A stretch of DNA of 39,988 nucleotides, taken from assembly GCA_946886365.1 (NCBI GenBank), contig CAMPIM010000020.1, positions 1 to 39,988 of the forward strand. Reading direction: 5' to 3'. The notes below the pieces were generated by a model that saw only the letters and a list, made by a program, of their open reading frames with translations, did not search any database and had not been told where the DNA came from. Of this stretch, positions 7,903-17,060 are shown piece after piece (positions within the stretch are counted from its first letter, which is position 1; every line of letters starts with the position of its first letter). The position numbers and the translations under genes are program-made. The DNA is from an uncultured Novosphingobium sp. GTDB taxonomy: Bacteria > Pseudomonadota > Alphaproteobacteria > Sphingomonadales > Sphingomonadaceae.

Positions 7903-9156
7903 TCACTGATCCTGCCGGTGCGCGGTCAAGGCGAAGTTTACCGTGACCTTCGCAGCGATCGTTTCATCGGTGGCTGAACCGACATCAAACATGTTCCGGT
8001 CGAGATCTGCTCGGCCTTCGGCTCTGGCCGTGTCGCTATCCTGATGCAGCGTGAAGCGTAGCGTGACCGGGCGGCGGCGTCCGTTCAGGTCCAGCGTGCC
8101 TCTGGCTTCGTACAGGTCGCCGCCCTGTGGTCGGAAGCCTTTGGCGCGGAACACAGCATGCGGATGCGCCGCTATGTCGAAATAATCGGGGCCTCGCAGC
8201 GTTTCGTCGCGTTGTGCGTCGCCCGTGACGGCGGAGGCCAAGTCGATCGTCACCAGGATTGCGCTTCCGGGCAAATCGTCCGGGCTGTAGCGGATGTCCG
8301 ATTTCCAGTGAAGGAAGGATCCGTCCACCGCCGCGCCGCTCCACATGGCGATAAAGCCGAGCTTTCCCTGCCCCATGACGCGCCACCGCGACAATGGAAG
8401 GTGTTGCGAATTGGCCGTTGGCACCGGCGTAGCTTTTGGGGCCGTCGGGGTCGTGGCAGGCCGTTGCGCTGGGGTGGAACCAGGCGAAGGTGGCGCTATC
8501 TTGATTGGCGCGGGCGTTGCTTGCCGCTGCGCCACGGCTCTGGTGGGCGTTCCGGTAAGAAAGAATGATGCCGCCCCTGCCAATGCGACTGTTCCTAGCG
8601 CAACCAGCAGCGCAAGCCCCGGCGCCAAACCCGGGATCATGCGAGCAAGCAGATCCTCGCGCTTGTAGAATTGATGGCGAATAGCCCCAGCGACATGCAG
8701 CACGACCAATCCGGCCAGGACATAAGCCGCCAGGCGATGCGTGTCATAGGCTATTCCATTGAGGCCAAGAGGGATCGGTAGGTGCGGCCAGGCAATCGTG
8801 CCGAACAGCAGCGTCGGCACCCGCAGCTTGCTGGTTGAGACCAGCGCCCAGCCGCTGAGCGGGGCGAGCAGCATGACGGCGTAGAGCAATTGATGCGTCA
8901 CCTTTGCCATGAACGCAGATATCCGATCATCCGCCAGCGCTGGGGGGCGGGGGTGGGCCAGGCGGATGCCAACCCGCAGAAGGGTGAGCAGCAGGATGAC
9001 GATCCCGATCGACTTGTGCAGTTGATAGGCGGCAAATTGGCCCAACCCCGGCGCGATGCCGGACAATTGCCAGCCCAGGACGAGTTGAAAGATCAGGGCT
9101 GCCGCGATCGACCAGTGCAACGCGATCGCCGTCATGGAATAGCGCTGTGGCGACAT
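7903..9156 (-). CDS. Cytochrome b561 / YceI fusion protein
   Basis: A two-part protein of 417 residues. Residues 1 to about 190 form a four-helix cytochrome b561-type membrane domain with candidate haem ligands H14, H47, H88, H140 and H154. A Pro/Thr/Ala-rich linker (about 205-250) follows. Residues 255-417 are a YceI-like domain, a lipocalin-fold periplasmic module that often binds isoprenoids; typical strands include DLASAVTGDAQRDETLRG, YFDIAAHP and LDLNGRRRPVTL. The fusion suggests electron exchange between membrane haem and a periplasmic quinone-like ligand; that role is inference. The gene stands apart from its neighbours, with 72 bases to the transporter gene upstream. Confidence 0.88.
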   Translation of the reverse strand: MSPQRYSMTAIALHWSIAAALIFQLVLGWQLSGIAPGLGQFAAYQLHKSIGIVILLLTLLRVGIRLAHPRPPALADDRISAFMAKVTHQLLYAVMLLAPLSGWALVSTSKLRVPTLLFGTIAWPHLPIPLGLNGIAYDTHRLAAYVLAGLVVLHVAGAIRHQFYKREDLLARMIPGLAPGLALLVALGTVALAGAASFFLTGTPTRAVAQRQATPAPIKIAPPSPGSTPAQRPATTPTAPKATPVPTANSQHLPLSRWRVMGQGKLGFIAMWSGAAVDGSFLHWKSDIRYSPDDLPGSAILVTIDLASAVTGDAQRDETLRGPDYFDIAAHPHAVFRAKGFRPQGGDLYEARGTLDLNGRRRPVTLRFTLHQDSDTARAEGRADLDRNMFDVGSATDETIAAKVTVNFALTAHRQDQ

Positions 9157-9228
9157 GGGCAGTTTTTTCCTTATGGCGATGTCAGAGAAGAGCGCGAGCG
9201 GCGGGCGGGCAATGAAGGGAACACCGGT

Positions 9229-10563
9229 TCATTCGTAAACCTTGGACGAATTGCTGTGCCGTCCTCCAGTCACGAGAAGGGCTAATGCGCATGCCGCGAT
9301 CAGCGACCCTGATGCCATGGTCAGCGCCACGGCGGGAAGCTTGAAATCGAGAGTGAAAAGGAAACCAGCAAGGATGGGACCCAAAGCAGCTCCTCCACGG
9401 CCGAGGCCGATCACTATTCCCGTGCCGCCCGCCCGGACAGCGGTTGGGAAAGATTGCGCAATGATAGCATAGAGGCCGACGACGGCCGCGTTGGTGAAAT
9501 ATCCCGCCGCCGCAGCTACCAGGGCCAAGCCGAAAAGGCTGGCTTGTCCCTGTCCGAAGACAGTCACCATTGCCATCGACAGCAGGAGGGCGGCGATCAC
9601 CAATATGCGGACGTCCAGCCGCCAACTGAGAGCACTGAGCGAAAGCGCGCCCAGCAAGCCGCCTACATTGGCCCATACCAGCACGCCACCAGCGGACGAG
9701 GGTGCATAACCCATGTCCACGACGATCTTGGGCACCCATTTGAGGATGAAGTAAAAGGTCATGATGTGAAAGAAATAGGCGGCCGTTAGCAGCACCGTCG
9801 TGCGTGCGAGGCCGGGACTGTACAGCGCGGCTAAGGACGCCTTGGGTGCCGCTGCATTTGAAGCAGGCAAAGCATCCAGTGCATTATGTCCCATCCGGCC
9901 CATCAGCTGATTGATCCGGTCCAGCGCATTGGCCGGGCGTTGTTGAAGGAGGAAGCCGATCGATTCAGGGAGCAGCAGGAACGTCAGCGGCAAGAAGATT
10001 GCAGTGACGACTCCTCCAAGCAGGAATATGTCGCGCCATTCGCCCGACATCAGCAGCATCGAAGCGACCGAGCCGCCAAGGATCGCGCCGATCGGATAGC
10101 CCGCCGCCATGAGGGCAACGGCCAGGCTGCGGGTGCGCGCGTTGGCAAGCTCTGCGACGATGGCGTTGGTGCAAGCCAGCATGCCGCCGATGCCGAGCCC
10201 AGTGACAAGTCGTATCACCGACAGGAAGACAACGCTGAATGAAAAGGTCGCGGCCAACATCCCCGTCGCCATGACCACGAGGCAGAGCAGGATAGTGGGA
10301 CGACGGCCGACGCGATCAGCCAGGCCGCCGAGCAGCACGGACCCCACAGCCATGCCGATCAGTTCCATCGAAAGGACGACGCCCAATGCGGCGCGGTCGA
10401 TGCCCCACTCCGCGGCAATGCCGGGCGAGGCGAAGCTGATCGCCAGAACATCAAAGCCATCAAGCGCGTTCAGCATGATGCACAGCGCTACAGCCGCGAT
10501 TTGCAGGCGACCCATGGGCGCTTCATCAAGTAATCGCCTGATGTCCGTTCCGATCTGCGCCAT
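9229..10563 (-). CDS. MFS transporter, aromatic acid:H+ symporter type
   Basis: A 12-helix major facilitator, 444 residues. The first helix carries LNALDGFDVLAISF, the DGxD signature of the aromatic acid:H+ symporter (AAHS) family, and the 2-3 loop has GGLADRVGRRP. The ATG at 10563 is chosen over the GTG two codons earlier because a strong GGGGAGG site lies 5 bases ahead. It follows ferA by 47 bases as the last gene of the ferulate operon, so ferulate, vanillate or a related hydroxycinnamate is the likely substrate. The substrate is inferred from context only. Confidence 0.85.
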   Translation of the reverse strand: MAQIGTDIRRLLDEAPMGRLQIAAVALCIMLNALDGFDVLAISFASPGIAAEWGIDRAALGVVLSMELIGMAVGSVLLGGLADRVGRRPTILLCLVVMATGMLAATFSFSVVFLSVIRLVTGLGIGGMLACTNAIVAELANARTRSLAVALMAAGYPIGAILGGSVASMLLMSGEWRDIFLLGGVVTAIFLPLTFLLLPESIGFLLQQRPANALDRINQLMGRMGHNALDALPASNAAAPKASLAALYSPGLARTTVLLTAAYFFHIMTFYFILKWVPKIVVDMGYAPSSAGGVLVWANVGGLLGALSLSALSWRLDVRILVIAALLLSMAMVTVFGQGQASLFGLALVAAAAGYFTNAAVVGLYAIIAQSFPTAVRAGGTGIVIGLGRGGAALGPILAGFLFTLDFKLPAVALTMASGSLIAACALALLVTGGRHSNSSKVYE

Positions 10564-10610
10564 CCTCACCTCCCCTGAAATGATTGTCGATCTGGTTATT
10601 GCCTTGTTGG

Positions 10611-12761
10611 TCAGGCGTCTTCCGGTGCGGTCAGCATAAGGGCGTCGAGGGCGATCGCGCCTTTACCCTGCGGATAGACGATCACCGGATTAAGATCGAT
10701 CTCCCGAATTGAAGGTTCGGCGAGAAGGATGCGGCCAAGTTTATGGATAATCCCCGCTGCCGCCTCCACATCCAGCGCGGGCGATCCGCGAAAGCCGCGC
10801 AGCAGCGGCGCTTGCTTGAGCTTATGCAGTTCAGCGGCGATGGCATCGATGGAGAGGCCGGGCGTGATCAGGCGCACATCCTGCTGGATTTCGGCTGTGA
10901 CCCCGCCGAACCCGCACAGGATGACTGGCCCCCAGTCTGGATCGTTCTTCGCGCCGATGATAAGCTCGACGCCGCGTTCGCCCATGGCTTCGAGCAGGAC
11001 ACCGTCGAGCGCGATGGTCGCATCATAGGCGGCGACATCGGCATATAACCGGTCCCAGCCCGCGCGCAGTTCGTCGGCGTTGGAGAGGTTCAACACCACG
11101 CCGCCCGCATCGCTCTTGTGGCTTAGACGGGCGGACTGTGCCTTGAGCGCGACCGGATAGCCGACCGCTTGCGCAGCGCGGAGTGCGTCGTCGATGCTGG
11201 TGCAGAAGGCGCCCTTCAGGAACGGGATGCCGAGCGGGGCAAGGATCGCCTTGGCGCGATATTCCGGGATGACGCCGCTCTGCCCGGCGAGGCCGGAGGC
11301 CGGCAGAGGGGTGGTCGGCGCTTCGCTGAAGTCCTGGCGCGCATGGTCGTTGAGGCGCTTCAGGGCGCGGAAGGCGCGTTCGGTCGAAGGGAAATAGGGG
11401 ATGCCAAGCGCGCGCAGCTGATCGACATAATTGGACGGAACCGGAGCGCCTTCGTCCAGCCCGGCGAAGATGATCGGCTTGTCCGGCCGCAATTCGTCAA
11501 CGGCGCTCAGGATGGGCGGCAGCTTGATGCCGACGGTCACGGGATCGGTCTGGATGATGCCAGCGACGATGCTGCCGAACCGGTCGTCGGCGAACAGCGC
11601 CGCCAGCGTCCGGCGATAAAGGTCGGGATCGACCAGTCCCTGCGCTGTCAGGTCGAGCGGGTTGGAGACGGGCACGAAGTCGGGCAGCGCCGCGCGCAGG
11701 GCAGGGGCATTGCCGTCATTCACCTGCGGCAGGTCGAGGGCGATCGCTTCGCACAGGTCGAGGGTCAGCGCCTTGAACGCGCCGCTTTCGCCTAGCACCG
11801 CGACGCCGCCAGCCGGGATGGTTGGACAGCGCAATGCGATTTCGGCGATGTCGCCAAGCTCTTCCAGCGTTTCGGCCAGGATGACGCCCGCGCGCTCCAC
11901 CTTGACGCGCATGACCTGATAGTCGCCTGCCATCGCCCCGGTATGGGTGGCGGCGGATTCACGTGCGGCGGCAGAGCGGCCGGGGTGCAGGAGGACGATG
12001 GTCTTGCCCAGCGCGCGGGCGCGGCGGGCGGCGGCGAGAATGCGCTGGGGCTTGCGGAACTGTTCCACGATCATGGCGATGACGCGCGTGGAACTGTCCT
12101 CCAGCAGGTAATCGACATAATCCTCGACGCCTGATGCGGCTTCGTTGCCGGTCGAGATCGAGAAGGACAGGCCCAAATCGCGCGACGCGAGCGTGGTGCA
12201 CAGGACGCAGGCCATCGCGCCACTTTGCGAGACGACGCCGATGCCGGGAGGATCACCCAGCCGCTTCGCGTCGGTTTCAACGAAGGTCAGTGGTACACAG
12301 TCGATGAAGTTCGTCATGCCAAGGCAGTTTGGCCCTTCGACGACCATGCTGCTTTCAGCCGCGATGCGAGCAATCTCCCGTTGCTCGGCTAAACCCTCTT
12401 CACCACCTTCGGCAAATCCGGCGGAAAAGATGACGGCGGCGCCGACATTGCGTGCAGCGAGCGCCTTCACCGTGTCGAGCACCGCCGAGCGCGGGATGGC
12501 GAGGACGGCGGCATCGACGCCGTCGGGCAGCGCATCGACCGACGGCAGGCATGGCCGTCCGCCGATCTCTGCGCGCTTGGGATTGATGAGGTGGATGTCG
12601 CCTGAAAAGCCGTTGCGCGTCAGGTTGGACAGGACGGATGCGCCCAGCGCACCCGGCTTGTCCGATGCTCCGACGACCGCCACCGATCGCGGGCGGAGCA
12701 GCCGGTCGAGCGCGTTGCCGGTGCGGGCGGCGACGGGCGGATTGAGGGTATCGGCCGTCAT
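10611..12761 (-). CDS. ferA: Feruloyl-CoA synthetase (NDP-forming acyl-CoA synthetase type)
   Basis: FerA activates ferulate and related hydroxycinnamates to CoA thioesters. The 716-residue protein belongs to the succinyl-CoA-synthetase-like, nucleotide-diphosphate-forming group rather than the AMP-forming ligases. It has a CoA-binding Rossmann domain (SVAVVGASDKPGALG, residues 26-40), a ligase domain with the likely phospho-histidine H273 in ATHTGA, and a C-terminal ATP-grasp domain from about residue 490 (PEYRAKAILAPLGIP). This is the FerA type known from Sphingobium sp. SYK-6. It lies 69 bases downstream of ferB in one operon. Without the neighbours it could be called only a generic acyl-CoA synthetase; the linkage makes feruloyl-CoA synthetase very likely. 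Confidence 0.9.
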   Translation of the reverse strand: MTADTLNPPVAARTGNALDRLLRPRSVAVVGASDKPGALGASVLSNLTRNGFSGDIHLINPKRAEIGGRPCLPSVDALPDGVDAAVLAIPRSAVLDTVKALAARNVGAAVIFSAGFAEGGEEGLAEQREIARIAAESSMVVEGPNCLGMTNFIDCVPLTFVETDAKRLGDPPGIGVVSQSGAMACVLCTTLASRDLGLSFSISTGNEAASGVEDYVDYLLEDSSTRVIAMIVEQFRKPQRILAAARRARALGKTIVLLHPGRSAAARESAATHTGAMAGDYQVMRVKVERAGVILAETLEELGDIAEIALRCPTIPAGGVAVLGESGAFKALTLDLCEAIALDLPQVNDGNAPALRAALPDFVPVSNPLDLTAQGLVDPDLYRRTLAALFADDRFGSIVAGIIQTDPVTVGIKLPPILSAVDELRPDKPIIFAGLDEGAPVPSNYVDQLRALGIPYFPSTERAFRALKRLNDHARQDFSEAPTTPLPASGLAGQSGVIPEYRAKAILAPLGIPFLKGAFCTSIDDALRAAQAVGYPVALKAQSARLSHKSDAGGVVLNLSNADELRAGWDRLYADVAAYDATIALDGVLLEAMGERGVELIIGAKNDPDWGPVILCGFGGVTAEIQQDVRLITPGLSIDAIAAELHKLKQAPLLRGFRGSPALDVEAAAGIIHKLGRILLAEPSIREIDLNPVIVYPQGKGAIALDALMLTAPEDA

Positions 12762-12831
12762 TGGGTCCGTCTCTCCAAAAGCTCTGTTGGGCGGGCCGAT
12801 TTTCCGATCGGTCCCGCCAGTTTACCGCTGT

Positions 12832-13692
12832 TCAGGCCTGCTGTTTCGACTTGTCGTACGCGCCTAGACCCGGCTTGTAGCTTTTGTCGTCGATGAACTG
12901 CCTAATGCCTTCCTTGCGGCCTTCATTGTCGAAGCTGTTGGCCGCTTCCTGCGCGCGGATCAGATAATCCTCGGCATTGTCATAGGTCATTTCGCGCACC
13001 CGGCGGATGGCGTCCTTGGTCGCCTTGAGCGCCACGGGGTTCTTGGTCAGCAGCGTCTGCGCAACCTGCGACACCCGGCCCTTCAGTGCGCCAAGCGGCA
13101 GCGCTTCATTGACGAAGCCCCATTCCGCCGCCGTCTTGCCGTCCACATTCTCCCCCATCAGGGCGTGGTACATGGCATTGCGGAAGCTGGTAAGTTCCGT
13201 AGCTACCTTGGCCGCGCCGCCGCCGGGCAGGATACCCCAGTTGATTTCGCTGAGGCCGAACTGCGCTTCCTCCGCCGCGAAGGCGAGGTCGCAGGCGAAG
13301 AGCGGGCCATAGCCGCCGCCAAAGCACCAGCCGTTGACCATCGCGATCGTGGGCTTCTGATACCAGCGCAGGCGGCGCCACCAGCCATAGCTTTCCCGCT
13401 GCGCGTCGCGCGTGCCCTTCAGGCCCTGCGCTTCGGTTTCGCGGAAATATTCCTTTAGGTCCATGCCCGCGCTCCACGCCGTGCCCTCGCCCGTCAGGAC
13501 GAGGACGCCGACATCGTCGCGAAACTCCAGTTCATCGAGCACGCGCATCATCTGGCGATTGAGGCGCGGGGACATGCAATTGCGCTTGTCCGGGCGGTTG
13601 AGGCTGACCCAGGCGACGCCGTCCTCCACCGTAAAGGCGACGGTTTCGATTTCGGCCTGCTCGACGCCATCGGCTTGCAGGAAATTGGTCAT
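12832..13692 (-). CDS. ferB: Feruloyl-CoA hydratase/lyase
   Basis: FerB hydrates the side chain of feruloyl-CoA and then splits it by a retro-aldol step, giving vanillin and acetyl-CoA. The 286-residue protein is a crotonase of the p-hydroxycinnamoyl-CoA hydratase/lyase subgroup: AWSAGMDLKEYF and GWCFGGGYGP build the CoA and oxyanion sites, E149 in SEINWGILPGG matches the catalytic Glu, and Y243 in NAEDYLIRA matches the tyrosine that binds the 4-hydroxyl of the substrate. Those two together separate it from ordinary enoyl-CoA hydratases. It lies between the aldehyde dehydrogenase and ferA. Confidence 0.93.
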   Translation of the reverse strand: MTNFLQADGVEQAEIETVAFTVEDGVAWVSLNRPDKRNCMSPRLNRQMMRVLDELEFRDDVGVLVLTGEGTAWSAGMDLKEYFRETEAQGLKGTRDAQRESYGWWRRLRWYQKPTIAMVNGWCFGGGYGPLFACDLAFAAEEAQFGLSEINWGILPGGGAAKVATELTSFRNAMYHALMGENVDGKTAAEWGFVNEALPLGALKGRVSQVAQTLLTKNPVALKATKDAIRRVREMTYDNAEDYLIRAQEAANSFDNEGRKEGIRQFIDDKSYKPGLGAYDKSKQQA

Positions 13693-13712
13693 GATCGTTC
13701 CTTAGAGGTTAT

Positions 13713-13795
13713 TCGTCATTCCAGCGAAAGCTGGTATCTCGTGCGGCTGGGTCGCGCCTCTCCGCCTGAGATCCCAGCTTCCGCTGGGATGACGA
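13713..13795. repeat. Long intergenic palindrome between vanillin dehydrogenase and ferB
   Basis: Two 28-base arms (13713-13740 and 13768-13795), nearly complementary, flank a 27-base loop. The core is CGTCAT(T/C)CCAGC...GCTGG. This is a common intergenic palindrome family in sphingomonad genomes. In the minus-strand transcript it would form a strong stem between two operon genes and could lower or protect downstream message; no T run follows, so a true terminator is doubtful. Confidence 0.85.
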
Positions 13796-13807
13796 GGGAA
13801 GTGAATA

Positions 13808-15259
13808 TCAAATCGGATAATGGCCGGGCTGGGTCTCCATCGTGATCCAGCGCAATTCGGTGAAGCTGTCGATCCCGGCGCGGCCGCCGAACTTGCCATA
13901 GCCCGACGCCTTGACGCCGCCGAAGGGCATTTGCGCTTCGTCATGGACGGTCGGGCCATTCACATGGCAGATGCCGGACTGGATCTGCCGAGCGACCCTG
14001 AGGCCGCGCGCCGTGTCGCGGGTAAAGACCGATGCGGACAGGCCATATTCGGTATCGTTGGCGAGTTCGATCGCATGTGCTTCATCGCGGGCGCGGATGA
14101 TACCGACGACCGGGCCGAAGCTCTCATCGCGGAACAGCTTCATCTGCGGCGTGACGCGGTCGATGACATGGGCGGGCATCAGGACGCCATTCGCCTCGCC
14201 GCCGTTCAGTTGTGTCGCGCCTGCCGCCAACGCATCATCGATAAGCGTACGGACATGGGAAACCGTCTTACTATCGATCACCGCGCCGAGCGGCGTTTTG
14301 CCCTCACGTGGGTCGCCCACCGCCATGGTGCCGACCTTGGCCTGGAACTTCTCGGCGAAGGCGTCGGCGATGGCATCGACCACGATGATCCGTTCGGTCG
14401 ACATGCAGATCTGGCCCTGGTTCATGAAAGCGCCGAACGCGGCGGCCTTCACCGCTTCGTCAAGATCGGCATCCTCCAGCACGATCAGCGGCGCCTTGCC
14501 GCCCAGTTCCAGCACCACAGGCTTCAGATGTTCAGCGCAGCGTTTCGCGATGATCCGGCCGACCGGCGTCGATCCGGTGAAGTTCACCCGGCGCACGGCT
14601 GGATGGTCGATCATCGCGCCGACCACATCGGCCGCATCCTTCGGCGCGTTGGTGATCAGGTTGACGATGCCACCGGTGAACCCTGCTTCCACAAAGGCCT
14701 GGACGATCAGGCCGTGGGTGCGCGGGCATTGTTCCGATGCCTTGAGCACCACGCTGTTGCCGCAGGCGAGCGGCACGGCGATGGCGCGGGTGGCGAGGAT
14801 GATCGGCGCGTTCCATGGCGCCATCGACAGCACCACGCCCGCCGGTTCCCGGATCGCCATGGCGATGCAGCCGGGCTTGTCGGACGGGATCACCTCTCCG
14901 CCGATCTGGGTGGTGAGGGCAGCCGCTTCGCGCACCATAGAGCTGGATAGCATCAGGTTGAAGCGCGCCCAGCCCTCGGTCGCGCCGATTTCCTCCATCA
15001 TCGCGTTGATGAAATCGTCCACGCGGGCATCGAGGGTGTCGGCGGCCTTCATCAGCAAGGCGCGGCGGGCATTGGGGCCGGTTTGCGACCAGGCGGGGAA
15101 TGCTGCCTTGGCGGCGTCGACCGCGGCAATGGCGTCTTCGGCGCTGGCGGCGGCGGCCCGGGTGGCGACGGCGCCAGTGACCGGGTTCAACCGTTCGAAC
15201 GCCGATGCGGCACTGCGCGATTCGCCGCCGATGATCAGGGAAATTTCCGATGCGGACAT
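13808..15259 (-). CDS. ligV: Vanillin dehydrogenase (aldehyde dehydrogenase family)
   Basis: NAD(P)-dependent aldehyde dehydrogenase, 483 residues, expected to oxidise vanillin to vanillate. Catalytic residues are visible: N150 in APWNAP, E251 in LELGGKAP and C285 in GQICMSTER; the cofactor-site FTGSTPVG motif is at about 227-234. The segment ending FNLMLSSSMVREAAAL is of the kind seen in vanillin/salicylaldehyde dehydrogenases. It is the first gene of the minus-strand operon followed by ferB, ferA and the transporter, which strongly supports vanillin as substrate. The symbol ligV is used by analogy with SYK-6; vdh is the usual name elsewhere. Confidence 0.88.
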   Translation of the reverse strand: MSASEISLIIGGESRSAASAFERLNPVTGAVATRAAAASAEDAIAAVDAAKAAFPAWSQTGPNARRALLMKAADTLDARVDDFINAMMEEIGATEGWARFNLMLSSSMVREAAALTTQIGGEVIPSDKPGCIAMAIREPAGVVLSMAPWNAPIILATRAIAVPLACGNSVVLKASEQCPRTHGLIVQAFVEAGFTGGIVNLITNAPKDAADVVGAMIDHPAVRRVNFTGSTPVGRIIAKRCAEHLKPVVLELGGKAPLIVLEDADLDEAVKAAAFGAFMNQGQICMSTERIIVVDAIADAFAEKFQAKVGTMAVGDPREGKTPLGAVIDSKTVSHVRTLIDDALAAGATQLNGGEANGVLMPAHVIDRVTPQMKLFRDESFGPVVGIIRARDEAHAIELANDTEYGLSASVFTRDTARGLRVARQIQSGICHVNGPTVHDEAQMPFGGVKASGYGKFGGRAGIDSFTELRWITMETQPGHYPI

Positions 15260-15275
15260 GTGTCAGGTCCTCTCC

Positions 15276-15323
15276 TAATGTTATGTTGCATATCAATGTT
15301 GATTGTTCTGAGCAATAACATTA
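15276..15323. promoter_or_regulatory. Candidate FerC operator in the divergent promoter region
   Basis: A perfect 9-bp inverted repeat (TAATGTTAT at 15276-15284, ATAACATTA at 15315-15323) brackets a second small dyad, ATCAA-TG-TTGAT (15292-15303). The whole lies in the 74-80 base gap between the vanillin dehydrogenase start and the MarR gene start. MarR proteins usually bind such dyads over the promoters of the divergent operon, and FerC of SYK-6 represses ferBA until a hydroxycinnamoyl-CoA binds. The role here is inferred from position and symmetry. Confidence 0.6.
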
Positions 15324-15339
15324 TGAGGGAGTCATGAGC

Positions 15340-15813
15340 ATGAGTCCCTCAGGCAACAGACTGATCAATCCCGTCGCATCACGGCTGGGATATCGGCTGC
15401 GGCGTTCCTCCTCCGCGATGATGGCGACGCTGGGCGCGGGGTTGGAATTGGTCGGGTTGCGGCCGGTGGAAGCGACGATCCTCCTGACGATCGGCGCCAA
15501 TCCGGGCTGCATCCAAAGCGACATCGGCCGCATGCTGGGGATCAAGCGCGCCAATATGGTGCCGTTGATCACTGGCCTCATCCAGAAGGACCTGGTGCAG
15601 AAGTCGCCGGTAGACGGACGTTCCTTCGCCCTGAGCCTGACCGCCGAGGGAGAGGATGTGCGCAGCGAGGCGGACGCGATCATGACCGCGCATGAACGCC
15701 GTTACACACGCTTGCTGACGCCCGAATATCAGGATGCGCTGCGCATCGTGCTGGACGTCCTGGAGCAGGAAGAAAATGCCACGCATGAGGAGGGGGAAGC
15801 GGCAGTCATCTAG
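15340..15813 (+). CDS. ferC: MarR-family regulator of ferulate catabolism
   Basis: A 157-residue winged-helix regulator. The MarR pattern is clear: LRPVEATILLTIGANPGCIQ, the recognition region IGRMLGIKRANMVPLITGL, and the wing DLVQKSPVDGRSFALSLTAEG. Its divergent position beside ferB and ferA is that of FerC, the repressor of ferBA in Sphingobium sp. SYK-6, whose inducers are hydroxycinnamoyl-CoA esters. The ATG at 15340 is chosen because GAGGGAG ends 8 bases before it; the ATG at 15334 leaves only two bases. The symbol is by analogy. Confidence 0.85.
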   Translation: MSPSGNRLINPVASRLGYRLRRSSSAMMATLGAGLELVGLRPVEATILLTIGANPGCIQSDIGRMLGIKRANMVPLITGLIQKDLVQKSPVDGRSFALSLTAEGEDVRSEADAIMTAHERRYTRLLTPEYQDALRIVLDVLEQEENATHEEGEAAVI

Positions 15814-15832
15814 GCCGCGCCATCTCCGCAGT

Positions 15833-15852
15833 GCGTACGTCATTTGGGAGCC
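15833..15852 (+). promoter_or_regulatory. Candidate regulator box upstream of the LuxR-type gene
   Basis: The block GCGTA-nnn-CATTTGGGAGCC ends 45 bases before the LuxR-type start. A second copy with the same spacing lies at 17061-17080 upstream of the serine hydrolase; 17 of 20 positions agree. Autoregulation plus target control by the LuxR-type protein would explain the pair; this is inference. Confidence 0.5.
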
Positions 15853-15897
15853 TAACGCCGCAGTAAAAATAATGCGCGGCAAGCAGGGAGGGATGCA

Positions 15898-17046
15898 ATG
15901 GAGGCTAATTTCAGCGCGCAGATACTGCCCGCCCTTTACGGATGCTGCGACCGTCCAGAAAACTGGCGGCCGCTGTTGGACCAGATTTGTGCTGGCCTTG
16001 GCGTTCGCAGCGCGGCGGTGCAGATTTACCGGCAGGAGGGCGGCCATCTGATACAGCGGTGGCAGGAGCGGGATAGCTATTCCCACGCGAACGCCGCCCT
16101 GCATGACCGGTGGATCAACAATCCAGACAATCCCCGGCTCGCCATCGTCCCGCGCGATCGCCTGGAAGCACAGCTCTCCGTCCGCACCGACGCGCAGCGT
16201 TTCGATTCCACATCGCCGCAATTGCAGGAGACGCGGCATCGCCTGGCACAGATTGGCCTCAGGGGCGGGTCGGGCCTGCTGTTCGAATTCGAACCATCGC
16301 GCTGGTTCAGCCTGATCCTGCACCGGCAGATTGGCGACACGGTGGAGCGGGACGGCAAGGATGCGGCTTTCCTGTCGGATATCGCGCCGCATCTTCTGAC
16401 CCTGTCCCGCGTCTCGGCCACCGTGCGGGCGGCGCGTGCCGCGCAAGCCACCTTAGCTTCGATCATGGATCGTCTGCGCCCCGGTGTCATTCTCTGCACC
16501 GCCAGCGGCGAGGTCCGCTGGCACAATCGTGCGGCGGCCACGATGCTGGCGAACGGCGCGCCGCTGATGCTGGACCATGGCCAACTGCGCGGGGTGTCGG
16601 CCGAAAGCCGTCAGAAGCTGGCGCGGCTTCTGTCGTATCCTTGCGATGACGACATGGTCACGGCGGCATTCGGCGATCTGGACGACAACATGGTGCAGGT
16701 CATTGCACTGCCCAACGGTGCGTTCCAGGCGACGGTGGCGCAGGGATGGGATGATGACCGGGACGGCGTGGCGCTGATCCTGATCGATCCGTCACAGGCG
16801 CCGATGTTGTCGGCCGGGCACGTCACCTCGCTATTTGGCCTGACGCCTGCGGAGGCGCGATTGGCCGTCGCCTTGTCACAGGGCACATCGATCAACGCCT
16901 ATGCTGATCGCCGTGGCGTGTCGGTCGGCACGGTGCGCATTCAGATGAAGCGCATCCTGGAAAAGACCGACAGTCGCCGTCAGGCGGACCTTGTCGCCAA
17001 GCTGTACGGTTCCGTCATCGCTCAGGTGCATGGCAATTTGCACTGA
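15898..17046 (+). CDS. LuxR-type helix-turn-helix regulator with PAS-like sensor region
   Basis: A 382-residue transcription factor. The C-terminal ~60 residues (from about 312) are a LuxR/GerE helix-turn-helix: LTPAEARLAVALSQG, then the recognition helix VSVGTVRIQMKRILEKT and RQADLVAKL. A PAS-like segment (RPGVILCTASGEVRWHNR) sits near residues 195-212. The N-terminal part is of unknown fold, with no autoinducer domain or phospho-acceptor region recognised. A strong GGGAGGG precedes the ATG. It is followed by a serine hydrolase and a TonB-dependent receptor, which it probably controls. The ligand is unknown. Confidence 0.82.
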   Translation: MEANFSAQILPALYGCCDRPENWRPLLDQICAGLGVRSAAVQIYRQEGGHLIQRWQERDSYSHANAALHDRWINNPDNPRLAIVPRDRLEAQLSVRTDAQRFDSTSPQLQETRHRLAQIGLRGGSGLLFEFEPSRWFSLILHRQIGDTVERDGKDAAFLSDIAPHLLTLSRVSATVRAARAAQATLASIMDRLRPGVILCTASGEVRWHNRAAATMLANGAPLMLDHGQLRGVSAESRQKLARLLSYPCDDDMVTAAFGDLDDNMVQVIALPNGAFQATVAQGWDDDRDGVALILIDPSQAPMLSAGHVTSLFGLTPAEARLAVALSQGTSINAYADRRGVSVGTVRIQMKRILEKTDSRRQADLVAKLYGSVIAQVHGNLH

Positions 17047-17060
17047 GCGGCGGTTGCGCG

